Shown: piece by piece, positions 14,220 to 21,890 of the stretch
Position numbering within the stretch: position 1 is the stretch's first letter
Layout of the letters: each line of letters starts with the position of its first letter
Translations under genes and position numbers: made by a program
The notes under the pieces: generated by a model
Told to the model about the DNA's origin: nothing
The model's input: the letters and a program-made list of their open reading frames with translations, nothing else
Databases searched by the model: none
IMG/VR virus record: IMGVR_UViG_3300020433_000038
Location: 1-26,862 of that record
DNA from: a virus
DNA: 26,862 bases
Direction: 5' to 3' (one strand)

Positions 14220-16702
14220 CCGAAAATATGCTCCAATGTAACTTGTTTTTCTGGTGCCCAACCTATAGCATCAAGGATAACCTTGACAGGTGACAAGAAA
14301 CTCTTGTCAAATTGTACTTCATAATCCACTGATCCGTCAAGCTCGAATTCCTTAGGCAATGTTTGGAAGAATGAAATAACATTCTCTCCTATGCGGTTGG
14401 GTTTCCTAAGGTATAGATACTTGATCTTCTCACCCTCTTGGATGAATGGAAATTTGTTTTGGATCTTATGCTTCTTTACATAATGATTATAAAGTAGAGA
14501 TCCACGAACATGGATAGGACATCCCTTACCATATATGTCCTTGGTTGATGTGAACTTTTCTAAGTTGTTGCAACTACGAGGGAATGATATATCCTCTAGT
14601 GGCATAGACTCAAACTTCTTTCTGAATTGTGAAATGAATTTCTGTACATCAGATTCATCACTGGTCATAACCAACTCAAGTGCTTTTTTAATAGCACCTC
14701 TGCATGGCATAGGTGTAGAAGACTTAACTGCTTCGATACCCATCATCTTTAGTTTAGGTTCAGCATACTGAACACCCTCACTATTCCATACATTTAAGAT
14801 GTATCGTTTCTTGGCAGTCCATATACCTTTGTTGGCAATGTTCTCCCTCTTCATGACCATCTTCTGAGAGTATGCGTTTACATAGGTGGCCAGTTCTTCG
14901 TAAGAATTCTGAATATACTTCTCAAATTCCACGTCACACACCTTCTCAAGGAACCTAAGTATGCTCTGATCGCTTTTCTCTCTGCTCTGGAATACCTTCT
15001 CCACCAAAGGACCAAGGTGTAAGTAAATGCTATCAGTATCACTAGCAATAACGTAATCGTAATCATCTGTCTTTAATAATTTGTTGAGGTAAGCATTCAT
15101 CTTGTTCTCTATCCATCTGATAGAGACCTGTCCTGATAATGTGATTGCTTCAGCATTAGCAAGATTATAATACCTAAAGTATTGGTTACCAATAGCACCA
15201 TAGGCAGAGTTAAGTTGGATCTTTCTTGCCATCTGGATGTTATTAAACTTAGAAATATCTTTCCTAAGTTTATCGGAAGGAGAACTTTCATAGTCCTTCT
15301 TCGCTTGTATCATCTTCTTCTTATAGATCGTACGTTCATCGTAGATCCTTTGCATTATTTCGGGAAGAAAACCGTGGATGTCCCTTCTATATTGTGCTCC
15401 ATTGGCACACACTGCAAAATCTCCAGAGACTTGTACTTCTCTAGAGAGCAATCCTTCCACAGATGCGGATGGATGTCTTCTATCCACCAAGGTTTCTGGG
15501 CTAATGTTGTACTGCATGATGAGATGAGGGTACAGACTATTGAGATCAAAACTGACGACCCAATCGTACATACCTGGTTTAGGTTCCTTGACGTAGGCAC
15601 CTGCGTATTGTTCATTCTTACGTTCTCCTCTTTTCGGTGGCACAACAACGTTTCTCTTTTTAAGATCGTTGTATATTAATGTGTCCCACATTCGCACCTG
15701 TGAATACACATCAGACAAGTTAACCTTAGCGTCATATGCTAAGGACAATGCTAACTCAATCAGTTTCATCTTGCCTTCCAACTGGTCAACAAGTTCCACG
15801 TCATGAATATTATATTCTACGAACTTCTGCCAATCATTTGTATAGAATGCTTTAAAGTTCTCAAACTCAGAGTGATCTAGTTTGTTCTCTCCCAGTTCTA
15901 CGAATGCAATATGGTCTAGTCTATATGACTCTTGTGCTGAATAAGTAAACTTCTGATACAAATCAAGATAGTCAAGGACCGTAACACCTGCAATATCATA
16001 TGCAAGTTGCTTACGACCCCTGATAACTATCTCTCGATCCAATACTCTGTTCCACGGAGACAGAGACTTCTTCCACTTCTCACCTAACACACGCTCGACC
16101 CTGCGACAAATGTATGGAATATCATACAAGTTGCAGTTCCATCCAGTAATGACATCAGGAGTTTCAGAGACCCACCACTGTAGGAAGTCCTCTAACAACT
16201 CTGATTCCGTATTAAATAACCTGTACTCATGTTCCCCTTGGAACTCACGAGTACCCCAAGTAGTAATCTTCTTGGTGATGAGATTCTTCATCGTAATACA
16301 AAGCATCTCTTCACGACACTCCTCTACAGAAGGGAATCCATTATCACATGCGACCTCGATGTCAATCGTATAGATCTTCATCAGATCCATATCGAAATCA
16401 ATCTCATCAGGAAATTTATCTGCTATGAATTGATATACAAATCTATCATACCCATGCACCTCTAGACCTTCCACATTCTCGTACTTCTCAATAAAAGAAC
16501 GAGCATCCCTAGCTCCATCGAACCTTTTGGGATGAGCATACCGACCATCTAGAGTTTTATATTTTGACTTCTTGGTTTGATCCTGAGGTACAAAATATAA
16601 CAGGGGTCTGATCTTCTCACGATAAGTGATGGCATCACCATCTTCATACCCTCGGTAAAGGATATCATCACCAAGAAGTAATACGTCTGTATAAAAACCC
16701 AT
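14216..16702 (-). CDS. gp43: Family B DNA polymerase, T4 gp43-like
   Basis: Replicative polymerase with 3'-5' proofreading, 828 residues (T4: 898). Exonuclease motifs: Exo[11 protein letters not shown] (D114, E116), Exo[16 protein letters not shown], Exo[14 protein letters not shown]. Polymerase motifs: A in [17 protein letters not shown] in [14 protein letters not shown] in [10 protein letters not shown]. The C-terminal end [12 protein letters not shown] contains a plausible sliding-clamp contact. The start is ATG 16702, overlapping the upstream stop as TAATG. A perfect sigma70 promoter lies about 46-74 bases upstream inside the preceding gene, so expression is probably early and independent of that gene. 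Confidence 0.96.
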   Translation of the reverse strand: MGFYTDVLLLGDDILYRGYEDGDAITYREKIRPLLYFVPQDQTKKSKYKTLDGRYAHPKRFDGARDARSFIEKYENVEGLEVHGYDRFVYQFIADKFPDEIDFDMDLMKIYTIDIEVACDNGFPSVEECREEMLCITMKNLITKKITTWGTREFQGEHEYRLFNTESELLEDFLQWWVSETPDVITGWNCNLYDIPYICRRVERVLGEKWKKSLSPWNRVLDREIVIRGRKQLAYDIAGVTVLDYLDLYQKFTYSAQESYRLDHIAFVELGENKLDHSEFENFKAFYTNDWQKFVEYNIHDVELVDQLEGKMKLIELALSLAYDAKVNLSDVYSQVRMWDTLIYNDLKKRNVVVPPKRGERKNEQYAGAYVKEPKPGMYDWVVSFDLNSLYPHLIMQYNISPETLVDRRHPSASVEGLLSREVQVSGDFAVCANGAQYRRDIHGFLPEIMQRIYDERTIYKKKMIQAKKDYESSPSDKLRKDISKFNNIQMARKIQLNSAYGAIGNQYFRYYNLANAEAITLSGQVSIRWIENKMNAYLNKLLKTDDYDYVIASDTDSIYLHLGPLVEKVFQSREKSDQSILRFLEKVCDVEFEKYIQNSYEELATYVNAYSQKMVMKRENIANKGIWTAKKRYILNVWNSEGVQYAEPKLKMMGIEAVKSSTPMPCRGAIKKALELVMTSDESDVQKFISQFRKKFESMPLEDISFPRSCNNLEKFTSTKDIYGKGCPIHVRGSLLYNHYVKKHKIQNKFPFIQEGEKIKYLYLRKPNRIGENVISFFQTLPKEFELDGSVDYEVQFDKSFLSPVKVILDAIGWAPEKQVTLEHIFG

Positions 16703-16890
16703 TAAGTAAGTGCTCTGTACTTCTCCGCTATTTCAGGAGATGGATCAATTATAGTAAAAACATTGTCACTTGTCAAGAACAAGTCACGTTGATCCGTATG
16801 CAAAGGATACTTCTCTACTGCACCTTCCTTAGTGATCATCATGCAATTTTCTATCAGAATAGATGGTTCTTCATCCAACTCTGTCATCAT
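16702..16890 (-). CDS. Small conserved acidic protein (about 62 aa)
   Basis: Function unknown. From ATG 16890 (or the adjacent ATG at 16887) it reads MTELDEEPSILIENC, with a beta-rich middle and DPSPEIAEKYRAL at the end. The frame is open further upstream, but GGGA directly before the ATG pair and the short overlap with the 126-residue gene support the later start. Its stop overlaps the gp43 ATG (TAATG). Part of the sequence encodes the gp43 promoter, which fixes the codons for LTSDNVFTII. Position next to gp43 is typical of this group. Confidence 0.7.
   Translation of the reverse strand: MMTELDEEPSILIENCMMITKEGAVEKYPLHTDQRDLFLTSDNVFTIIDPSPEIAEKYRALT
16748..16776 (-). promoter_or_regulatory. 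Perfect-consensus sigma70 promoter for gp43
   Basis: Minus-strand TTGACA (16776-16771), exactly 17 bases, TATAAT (16753-16748): all twelve positions match consensus with optimal spacing. It lies inside the small upstream gene, and a start near 16741 gives a leader of about 39 bases before the polymerase ATG. Confidence 0.7.
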
Positions 16891-17251
16891 TCCCATCAGG
16901 TGTATCAGGGGGTTTGATTGTAGTATCAGTATCTTTAGCATTTTCTTCTAGTAGTTCATTATATTTGGACAGAAGGTTGTCATGTGGTTCATATATTAAT
17001 GCAACCGAGGGTATCGGTACCATGATATATGAATGTTTAGAAAGTGGCACATAGGTTTGGAACTCAACGTCCAAGTTATCCATGGACATGGACTCACCTT
17101 CTTCTAATAGCATTGATTTGTTAGGTTGTAGCGTAAGTGCATAGGCAAAGTCTAACTTGTAAGCAAGAGGTGTACCATCTTGATTACGCATCTCCTTAAC
17201 GTCAGCTATAACGTCCTCTCCGTTTTGCATTCTTACGACCCTTACGCTCAT
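16871..17251 (-). CDS. Conserved phage protein, possible Sm-like beta-barrel N-terminus
   Basis: 126 residues. The start MSVRVVRMQNGEDVIADVKE has the short-strand, NGxD-type pattern seen in Sm/LSm-like proteins of phages, followed by a hydrophobic strand region (AYKLDFAYALTLQP), PLSKHSYIMVPIPSVALIYE, and a disordered acidic C-terminus. RNA binding is a guess from this resemblance. The ATG at 17251 has a good ribosome site (GGAG about six bases upstream). It overlaps the previous gene by 50 bases and the next by 20. Confidence 0.72.
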   Translation of the reverse strand: MSVRVVRMQNGEDVIADVKEMRNQDGTPLAYKLDFAYALTLQPNKSMLLEEGESMSMDNLDVEFQTYVPLSKHSYIMVPIPSVALIYEPHDNLLSKYNELLEENAKDTDTTIKPPDTPDGNDDRVG

Positions 17252-17444
17252 AGTCTTTCTCCATTAGTTGATTAAATGTTGTCTTTACTAAGTCAGTAAA
17301 GGATCTTCTTGCAGAGATATTCTTTTCCTCTGCGAGGATGTGTACCATCTGCATAAACTCTTCAGTATACTCAGGTGGTATGTCCACAGTTAGGGTTTCT
17401 GCCTTCTCATTGTACCGATGGCACAGGTTTACATACATGTTCAT
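17202..17444 (-). CDS. Conserved small protein, basic C-terminus (80 aa)
   Basis: Function unknown. From ATG 17444 it reads MNMYVNLCHRYNEKAETLTV, with a helical middle (EEFMQMVHILAEEKNISARR) and a very basic tail (ERKGRKNAKRRGRY). The pattern resembles small regulators or RNA-binding proteins but no family was recognised. A TTG six codons upstream keeps the frame open but lies in the terminator T-run; GGGA before the ATG makes 17444 the better start. It follows a terminator, so it needs its own promoter or read-through; none was found. Confidence 0.7.
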   Translation of the reverse strand: MNMYVNLCHRYNEKAETLTVDIPPEYTEEFMQMVHILAEEKNISARRSFTDLVKTTFNQLMEKDYERKGRKNAKRRGRYS

Positions 17445-17460
17445 AGTGTTATTCCCAAAC

Positions 17461-17483
17461 AAAAAGAGACCTCTGGGGTCTCT
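17461..17483 (-). terminator. Rho-independent terminator
   Basis: Minus strand AGAGACC (17483-17477), five-base loop, GGTCTCT (17471-17465), then a T-run. Seven-base perfect stem. It ends the 17508-17819 gene unit. Confidence 0.78.
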
Positions 17484-17507
17484 TCAGTTGTTATATTATA
17501 TAGTACC

Positions 17508-17819
17508 TTAGATTCCTACTTCTTTCTCAAGAGCAGTTAATCTATCCTCATTCCTCTGCTGAGTTGCCCCAGTAGGTTTTGGATGTGCCATTGATTCTAT
17601 TGTATGGAGATGTTCTAGAACATGATCCAGTTTAGTATTCAGTTCAGTAACAGCATCAATAATCTGAACGTGCTGTGGATCTGAGTACTCAATATTAAAT
17701 GTGCTTCCATCACTTCCCTCTGGATATAATCCAGGAGTCAGATGAACTTCCGACCCAACAGGGTTAGGTACAGGAGTAGGTTTAGGATCTATTTGTAGAT
17801 CGATATCTGAAGCTCTCAT
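17508..17819 (-). CDS. Small hypothetical protein with coiled-coil region (103 aa)
   Basis: Function unknown. Read from ATG 17819 (MRASDIDLQIDPKPTPVPN): Pro-rich N-terminus, a middle with NIEYSDPQHVQIIDAVTEL, helical segment LNTKLDHVLEHLHTIESM, and C-terminal NEDRLTALEKEVGI. The frame is open upstream to a TTG at 17870, but those bases are the -35 box of a strong promoter, so the internal ATG, preceded by AGAGAAG, is the likely start. It has its own promoter and terminator, forming a single-gene unit. Confidence 0.72.
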   Translation of the reverse strand: MRASDIDLQIDPKPTPVPNPVGSEVHLTPGLYPEGSDGSTFNIEYSDPQHVQIIDAVTELNTKLDHVLEHLHTIESMAHPKPTGATQQRNEDRLTALEKEVGI

Positions 17820-17841
17820 TTGTTCTTCTCTGCTAGGGTTT

Positions 17842-17870
17842 ATAGTAACATAATAGTATGTATATGTCAA
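17842..17870 (-). promoter_or_regulatory. Sigma70-type promoter
   Basis: Minus-strand TTGACA (17870-17865), 17-base spacer, TACTAT (17847-17842). Perfect -35, four of six at -10. Predicted start near 17835 leaves about 16 bases, including AGAGAAG, before the ATG at 17819. Confidence 0.6.
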
Positions 17871-18043
17871 TAATCATCAACAGATGTATTTGATTCTACC
17901 CATTCAGCGTTGTTTCTACAGTATGCATCAGCATCTATTTTCATGTGCAGGTGTGCACCTGTATGAATACCCTCTATCATTGCTAGACTGCCAAGAACTA
18001 TGACTGGTAGCATCCATAGAGGGTGACTCATTATCTTACCCAT
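17867..18043 (-). CDS. Small single-pass membrane protein (58 aa)
   Basis: Translated by hand: MGKIMSHPLWMLPVIVLGSL, then AMIEGIHTGAHLHMKI and a polar end with one Cys (DAYCRNNAEW...DDY). One membrane helix at about residues 8-26. The ATG at 18043 has no strong ribosome site; an in-frame ATG at 18031 is an alternative. It fills an otherwise empty stretch between hsp20 and the 103-residue gene, preceded by a TAAATA late motif at the hsp20 stop, and its TGA sits within the next gene's -35 box. Function unknown. Confidence 0.6.
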   Translation of the reverse strand: MGKIMSHPLWMLPVIVLGSLAMIEGIHTGAHLHMKIDADAYCRNNAEWVESNTSVDDY

Positions 18044-18064
18044 AGGGAAGATTGTAACTGTTTC

Positions 18065-18072
18065 TATTTAGA
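18065..18072 (-). promoter_or_regulatory. Late-promoter-like motif (TCTAAATA)
   Basis: TAAATA core overlapping the TAA stop of hsp20 on the minus strand, 22-29 bases before the 58-residue membrane protein start. Confidence 0.35.
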
Positions 18073-18499
18073 GGTAATCTTTACGAGCATGGTGTTCTGG
18101 AACGATCTTTCCTAACAATACGTTAAGTAATCCGTTATCAAAGTCAACATGTTTGATCTCTACATCTTCAGACATCTGCCACATTCTAGTGAAAGATCTC
18201 TTGGCAAGACCACGATGCATGAATTCTCCCTCTTCCTTCTTATCTTCTACCTCTGCTGACACATAGAGTTTACCATACTCTGTGTAGACTTTAACTTCTT
18301 CCTTTTTAAATCCTGCTAGTGCTACTTCTAATCTACTTTCGTGATTATTCAGATGGATTAGGTTATAGGGTGGGTAGTTACTGTTCTCATTGTAGGAAAA
18401 GAACTGATCGAAGTAACTGTCGAGTCCTATACCATACTTGTTGATCTTATCCATCAAGGCAGGTAGATCAGCTGCACGATATCTTGCTAAATTTGTCAT
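18068..18499 (-). CDS. hsp20: Small heat-shock protein, Hsp20/alpha-crystallin family
   Basis: ATP-independent chaperone that holds unfolding proteins; common in T4-like cyanophages. 143 residues from ATG 18499. The alpha-crystallin domain runs from about 45 to 130: SRLEVALAGFKKEEVKVY (55-72), KLYVSAEV, RSFTRMWQMSEDVEI, and the GLLNVLL motif (123-129). The tail has KIVPEH, close to the I-x-I/V oligomerisation motif. The frame is open 18 codons further, but AGGAG seven bases before ATG 18499 sets the start. An exact late promoter (TATAAATA) lies about 58-65 bases upstream. Confidence 0.92.
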   Translation of the reverse strand: MTNLARYRAADLPALMDKINKYGIGLDSYFDQFFSYNENSNYPPYNLIHLNNHESRLEVALAGFKKEEVKVYTEYGKLYVSAEVEDKKEEGEFMHRGLAKRSFTRMWQMSEDVEIKHVDFDNGLLNVLLGKIVPEHHARKDYL

Positions 18500-18556
18500 A
18501 ATAGTCTCCTTTGTAAGCGAGTTTGTTTGATTGTGGATCCTTTCGGCATCCACATA

Positions 18557-18564
18557 TATTTATA
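18557..18564 (-). promoter_or_regulatory. Late promoter TATAAATA for hsp20
   Basis: Exact consensus on the minus strand; predicted transcript start about 50 bases before the hsp20 ATG. It diverges from the plus-strand late motif at 18651. The stretch between the two holds no gene; the only other feature seen is a small inverted repeat around 18606-18622 (TACGG/CCGTA). Confidence 0.65.
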
Positions 18565-18650
18565 GCAGGGTTCCCAAACGCTGTATATGGTATAAACCGC
18601 AACGTTACGGGGGGTATCCGTATATGTACCTGGTGAACAGTTATTTTTTT

Positions 18651-18658
18651 GATAAATA
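18651..18658 (+). promoter_or_regulatory. Late promoter motif GATAAATA for plus-strand genes
   Basis: Seven of eight matches to TATAAATA, preceded by a T-run and 28 bases upstream of the ATG at 18686. It is the only promoter-like signal seen for the exported-protein island. Confidence 0.55.
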
Positions 18659-18685
18659 GAGCTAGGATATTTCCAATGGAGAACA

Positions 18686-19198
18686 ATGAAGAAATTAGTT
18701 TTACTTCTTGGTATGGGAATGTTGTTGCCTACGGCTGCGAATGCCGATCTAGTTCATAGATTGACAACCAGTACACAGTTAACTGTAGATGGGGCAGCAA
18801 CACAGAGTACAAGAATAGGTAGTACTTACAGTGTAAGTGGTAACAATATCAAAGTGGCATCAGCAGACGATCACTTCGGTAAGCTAACTGCACCAAGTGG
18901 TACAGCAGCAGCGACACTTGACGCAGGTACATACGATATTAATACTACAGGGGCAGCTTTCAGCTTTACGGAAAGTTTCACAGCAGGTGATTCTGTAAAT
19001 ACTATCGGTAGTGGTGTAGACGTGACCTCAGGTGTTGTCGCAGACATGCCAGCTTTCGGTATCACAACTACGCAAAGTGGCGGTGTCGCAGGAACCCTTG
19101 CAGGAACTATAACCTCAGCAGGTGTAATGACAATAACAGCTGGTGGAGCTGGAACTACAGCTACAGGTCAATTCGTATCTGAACTCACCATAAATTAG
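18686..19198 (+). CDS. Exported protein with signal peptide (170 aa)
   Basis: Begins MKKLVLLLGMGMLLPTAANA, a signal peptide with an AxA cleavage site after residue 20. The mature part (DLVHRLTTSTQLTVDGAA) is Gly/Ala/Thr/Ser-rich with alternating strand pattern, like secreted or surface beta proteins. TYDINTTGAAFSFTESFTAG (82-101) aligns with a segment of the next gene. The ribosome site GGAGAA is five bases before the ATG. The family seems familiar from marine T4-like phages, but its role (envelope modification or virion association) is unknown. Confidence 0.78.
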   Translation: MKKLVLLLGMGMLLPTAANADLVHRLTTSTQLTVDGAATQSTRIGSTYSVSGNNIKVASADDHFGKLTAPSGTAAATLDAGTYDINTTGAAFSFTESFTAGDSVNTIGSGVDVTSGVVADMPAFGITTTQSGGVAGTLAGTITSAGVMTITAGGAGTTATGQFVSELTIN

Positions 19199-19209
19199 GG
19201 ATATATATA

Positions 19210-19662
19210 ATGAAGAAGGTAGTAGTAGCTAGTCTTACTATCATGTCACTAGGTACCCCAGTGATGGCGGTGCCCGTGGTCCCCAATTTCACCCAAGGCT
19301 CCATGACTAGCCACACCGAGACTACTTCTACGGTGACGGAGACCATAAATTCTATAGATTATAATACAGGATGGCAATATTCAGTGACAGGGACAGGGGT
19401 TTCCCACAATGGCGAAAGCATCTTACCAGATGGAGTGACGACATCAGGAAGCATAGACCTTCTTGGAACGTCGGGAACTACACCCCAAACTACGCATGGT
19501 CTAGATCTCTCAACACTAGGGAACTACACCATAACGACACCAGGAGCTGCCTTCCAACTCACAAATACATATCAAGGACCAGGGATCTCCAACCAGACCG
19601 TGATCCAGAGACAAACCACCGTAACAAGCGTCACAGATACAACAAGTATCTTCTCCCAGTAA
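19210..19662 (+). CDS. Exported protein with signal peptide (150 aa), paralogue-like to its neighbour
   Basis: MKKVVVASLTIMSLGTPVMA is a signal peptide (cleavage near residue 20). The mature protein is Thr/Ser-rich (MTSHTETTSTVTETIN, WQYSVTGTGVSHNGE) and ends TTVTSVTDTTSIFSQ. NYTITTPGAAFQLTNTYQGP (105-124) aligns with residues 82-101 of the upstream protein, suggesting a shared fold. It lies 11 bases after the upstream stop. Its 3' end overlaps the open frame of the third exported protein. Base usage is richer in GC than its neighbours over the first 150 codons. Confidence 0.75.
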   Translation: MKKVVVASLTIMSLGTPVMAVPVVPNFTQGSMTSHTETTSTVTETINSIDYNTGWQYSVTGTGVSHNGESILPDGVTTSGSIDLLGTSGTTPQTTHGLDLSTLGNYTITTPGAAFQLTNTYQGPGISNQTVIQRQTTVTSVTDTTSIFSQ

Positions 19663-19691
19663 TAGCAGCACTTACATGTTCTCCTGCTGCT

Positions 19692-20516
19692 ATGGCTACA
19701 GACGTAGGTGGTGTTTCTGCGACTGCCAATCCAATCGCCAACTCTTCAGGCTCAGTAACCAACCAGGCAATACAAGTTTTACAAGGTCCATATATAAACA
19801 ACCAGTATGGTGGTGGTATATCATGTCAAGGACCTACCCTCAATATTACTCCATTCGTCACTGGGGCGTTATCTGAACAGCATCCTTATGAATCGTACTA
19901 TAATGACCCTGTTTATAATAACGCAGATAATGATGATGACGGTATTCCCGATAATCCAGGTGAGGTTCTTTACTATATTCCAACAAGAACTGGTCAGAAA
20001 AATAATACCAACCTATCCGTAGGTATCAGTGCTACTGTTTCTATACCCCTAGACAGACAACTACAACAGGGTTGTAAGAACGCCTTTAATACACAGATAG
20101 CCTTACAACAACAAGTATTGGCTAACAAGCGGTTAGACTTTGAGATCGCAAGGCTAAAGAATTGTGGAGAATTGATTCAGAAAGGCATATCCTTCGCTCC
20201 AGGTACACAATATGCTAAGGTATGTGCTGATGTAGTTGTAGCTAACCATACTATAGTAGGTAACGAACATAAGGATGGTCACACCCACTCCATACCACAG
20301 CAGTTCCTCAACTGGGAACCTAAGCAAACATCTGTAGTGGAGATAGATAAGGACGGTAACAAACAATTAAAGCAAGTTACATTTGAGATCAAGACTAATG
20401 GTACTGAAGTATCTACATTCTCATACGATGAGAACGGGAACGCTACGTTGATCAAACGGGAGAACCTCGGACCAAACGAGAACTTCGAACTAGAGACTAA
20501 AGACAAACCGAAATAA
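19692..20516 (+). CDS. Exported/surface protein, start unresolved
   Basis: 274 residues from the first plausible ATG (19692, MATDVGGVSATANPIANSSG). Upstream in the same open frame, codons from about 19641 read NKYLLPVIAALTCSPAAMA, a good signal peptide that ends just at this ATG; however no ATG, GTG or TTG precedes it within about 90 codons, the nearest being an implausible ATG at 19371. The mature part has a DNDDDGIPDNPGE calcium-loop-like stretch and LDFEIARLKNCGELI, and a His-rich EHKDGHTHSIPQQF segment. Either an unusual start, a frameshift from the overlapping 150-residue gene, or a sequence error could explain the N-terminus. A terminator follows directly. Confidence 0.72.
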   Translation: MATDVGGVSATANPIANSSGSVTNQAIQVLQGPYINNQYGGGISCQGPTLNITPFVTGALSEQHPYESYYNDPVYNNADNDDDGIPDNPGEVLYYIPTRTGQKNNTNLSVGISATVSIPLDRQLQQGCKNAFNTQIALQQQVLANKRLDFEIARLKNCGELIQKGISFAPGTQYAKVCADVVVANHTIVGNEHKDGHTHSIPQQFLNWEPKQTSVVEIDKDGNKQLKQVTFEIKTNGTEVSTFSYDENGNATLIKRENLGPNENFELETKDKPK

Positions 20517-20517
20517 A

Positions 20518-20543
20518 AAAAGACCCCCTAGGGGGTCTTTGTT
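20518..20543. terminator. Bidirectional rho-independent terminator
   Basis: AAAGACCCCC (20518-20527), TA-centred turn, GGGGGTCTTT (20531-20540): a near-perfect palindrome with a T-run on both strands (A-run before it on the plus strand). It lies between the plus-strand exported-protein island and the convergent 53-residue minus-strand gene and can serve both. Confidence 0.88.
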
Positions 20544-20552
20544 ATTTTAAAT

Positions 20553-20714
20553 CTATCTCAGGAGATCGGAACATATTTTCCTACAACTGTTCGTTGTGCT
20601 ATCGCAATCAATTAGACATTCGAAGTAGTCGTCTATTAGGTCGTCTGTAGCATTGTACAGGGGTAGCGTCTCAACATGATTCCATTGTGCTAACTGATTA
20701 TGAGATATTTTCAT
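20553..20714 (-). CDS. Small Cys-containing protein (53 aa)
   Basis: Translated by hand: MKISHNQLAQWNHVETLPLY, then NATDDLIDDYFECLIDCDST and a C-terminal part with two more Cys (NSCRKICSDLLR). Four Cys in the pattern C-x3-C ... C-x3-C suggest metal binding or disulphides, as in CHCH-like helical hairpins. GGAG lies at proper spacing before ATG 20714. It converges on the bidirectional terminator. Function unknown. Confidence 0.6.
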   Translation of the reverse strand: MKISHNQLAQWNHVETLPLYNATDDLIDDYFECLIDCDSTTNSCRKICSDLLR

Positions 20715-20781
20715 GGTCTTACTCCTATCTTTAAACCCATAATATAGAGGGGTTTCAGTGCATCTTGTTGCTCCGTGTGTA

Positions 20782-20816
20782 GGTTTCCCTGACTGCCATT
20801 ATTTAGTCAGGAAACC
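20782..20816 (-). promoter_or_regulatory. Hairpin with late-promoter motif in its loop
   Basis: GGTTTCC-TGAC (20816-20806) pairs with GTCAGGGAAACC (20793-20782), with one bulge; the loop contains ACTAAATAATGG, a TAAATA late-type motif. It lies 68 bases upstream of the 53-residue gene in the gap 20715-20841. No T-run follows, so it is not a standard terminator. Confidence 0.4.
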
Positions 20817-20841
20817 ACCATTTTGTCACAAAAATTTATGC

Positions 20842-21648
20842 CTAGTCCTTCTTCTTCTTTTTCTGTTTCTTAAGGGGAGGTAAACCTTTCTTTTCTCTAT
20901 ACTCATTTGCTTTGATCTCCCACCTATTAATATGAGGAGGAGTCCTTCCTAGTATTGCATTGACCTTAGCAACTCCTTTCTTAGCCAGTGGTTTAAATAC
21001 TTTCATCAAAGCATCGGCAAGAGGTTTTGCTAACAACGCTGACGCTGCTGCAGTAGTAGCAATCGCTGCTGTAGTTGTGACCACAGAGAGTTCTGGAATA
21101 TACTCACTGATGACAATTGGTTCTGCAGGTTGTTCTATGACTTGTTCTGTTGGTGGTTCTACTTTATCTACACATTGATTAGTGATAGGGTCTCTAACCT
21201 TAGGTCTAACACAAGGGGTCTCTGGTACCTCTGGTGGAGGTGGCATTGGTGGAGGTTCTATCTTAAAGTCTGGTTTATATTCTTCTTGCTGAAATTCTAA
21301 GTCATCTGAAACATAATCTATAGGATTAAATGACGGTGTACCTGCGTCACAGAATGTTTGTACACCTTTAGGATCATCATCTACTAGATTCTCATTCTTT
21401 CCTGTATTATCTTTGTGTGCTTCCACACAACCAGGTATATTAACAATAGGTTTACCTAGTTCAGTAACAACTGGAACTGTAACCTGATTGACAATAGGTG
21501 CCTCATTACGCTGTACCTGTATCTCTCCATTAAAAGACCCCCTGATCTCTATCACTGGGATATCGACCTGTACATTGGGTACATTAGGGGGTTGTATTGT
21601 ATTAATCTCCTGTACCCTTACAAATATATCATGTATAGGGTCAGACAT
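20842..21648 (-). CDS. Pro-rich protein with membrane segment and basic tail (268 aa)
   Basis: Function unknown. N-terminal 75 residues are beta-rich (VDIPVIEIRGSFNGEIQVQ). The middle is strongly Pro/Glu-rich (EPPPMPPPPEVPETP) with spaced Cys (CVEAH, FCDAG, PCVRP, QCVDK). A hydrophobic Ala/Thr-rich segment at about 192-215 (TTTAAIATTAAASALLA) may cross the membrane; the tail ends in a Lys run. The layout suggests a periplasm-spanning anchor or virion protein. ATG 21648 is preceded directly by the stop of the 79-residue gene (TAAATG). Confidence 0.7.
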   Translation of the reverse strand: MSDPIHDIFVRVQEINTIQPPNVPNVQVDIPVIEIRGSFNGEIQVQRNEAPIVNQVTVPVVTELGKPIVNIPGCVEAHKDNTGKNENLVDDDPKGVQTFCDAGTPSFNPIDYVSDDLEFQQEEYKPDFKIEPPPMPPPPEVPETPCVRPKVRDPITNQCVDKVEPPTEQVIEQPAEPIVISEYIPELSVVTTTAAIATTAAASALLAKPLADALMKVFKPLAKKGVAKVNAILGRTPPHINRWEIKANEYREKKGLPPLKKQKKKKKD

Positions 21649-21888
21649 TTATGGTATAGGGTTACTAGGTGCAGGTAATGCAGGTCCAGTTTGTGTAGGA
21701 ACTGAAGGTACAGCAGGTAATGCTGTCTTAACTAAACCAGGTAATGCCTTTTGTAATTCTTCGGCAACTCTTACTTTAGTTGATTCTATAATAGCATCCT
21801 TTCTGATGAATACATATCCACCAAGACCAACTACACCAAGTGCTACAGCACCTGAGAAGATGGCAATTCCATTAATAATTTTTTGCAT
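21649..21888 (-). CDS. Membrane-anchored protein with Pro-rich tail (79 aa)
   Basis: From ATG 21888: MQKIINGIAIFSGAVALGVV, a membrane helix at residues 6-28, then a charged helix (KVRVAEELQKALPGLVK) and a Pro-rich tail ending PSNPIP. Single N-terminal anchor, soluble part outside or inside unknown. GAGGA nine bases before ATG 21888 supports that start over a TTG two codons earlier. It lies directly upstream of, and abuts, the 268-residue membrane gene. Confidence 0.7.
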   Translation of the reverse strand: MQKIINGIAIFSGAVALGVVGLGGYVFIRKDAIIESTKVRVAEELQKALPGLVKTALPAVPSVPTQTGPALPAPSNPIP

Positions 21889-21890
21889 GA

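Noticed and set aside
14219-14261. Longer UvsX start at 14261
   Set aside because: The ATGA junction with gp43 and the usual UvsX N-terminus favour 14219.
15165-15200. TATAAT with TTGGTA at 17 bases inside gp43
   Set aside because: Weak -35, middle of a long gene, no gene start downstream.
15182-15679. 165-residue plus-strand frame within gp43
   Set aside because: Lies opposite polymerase motifs and has no coding features of its own.
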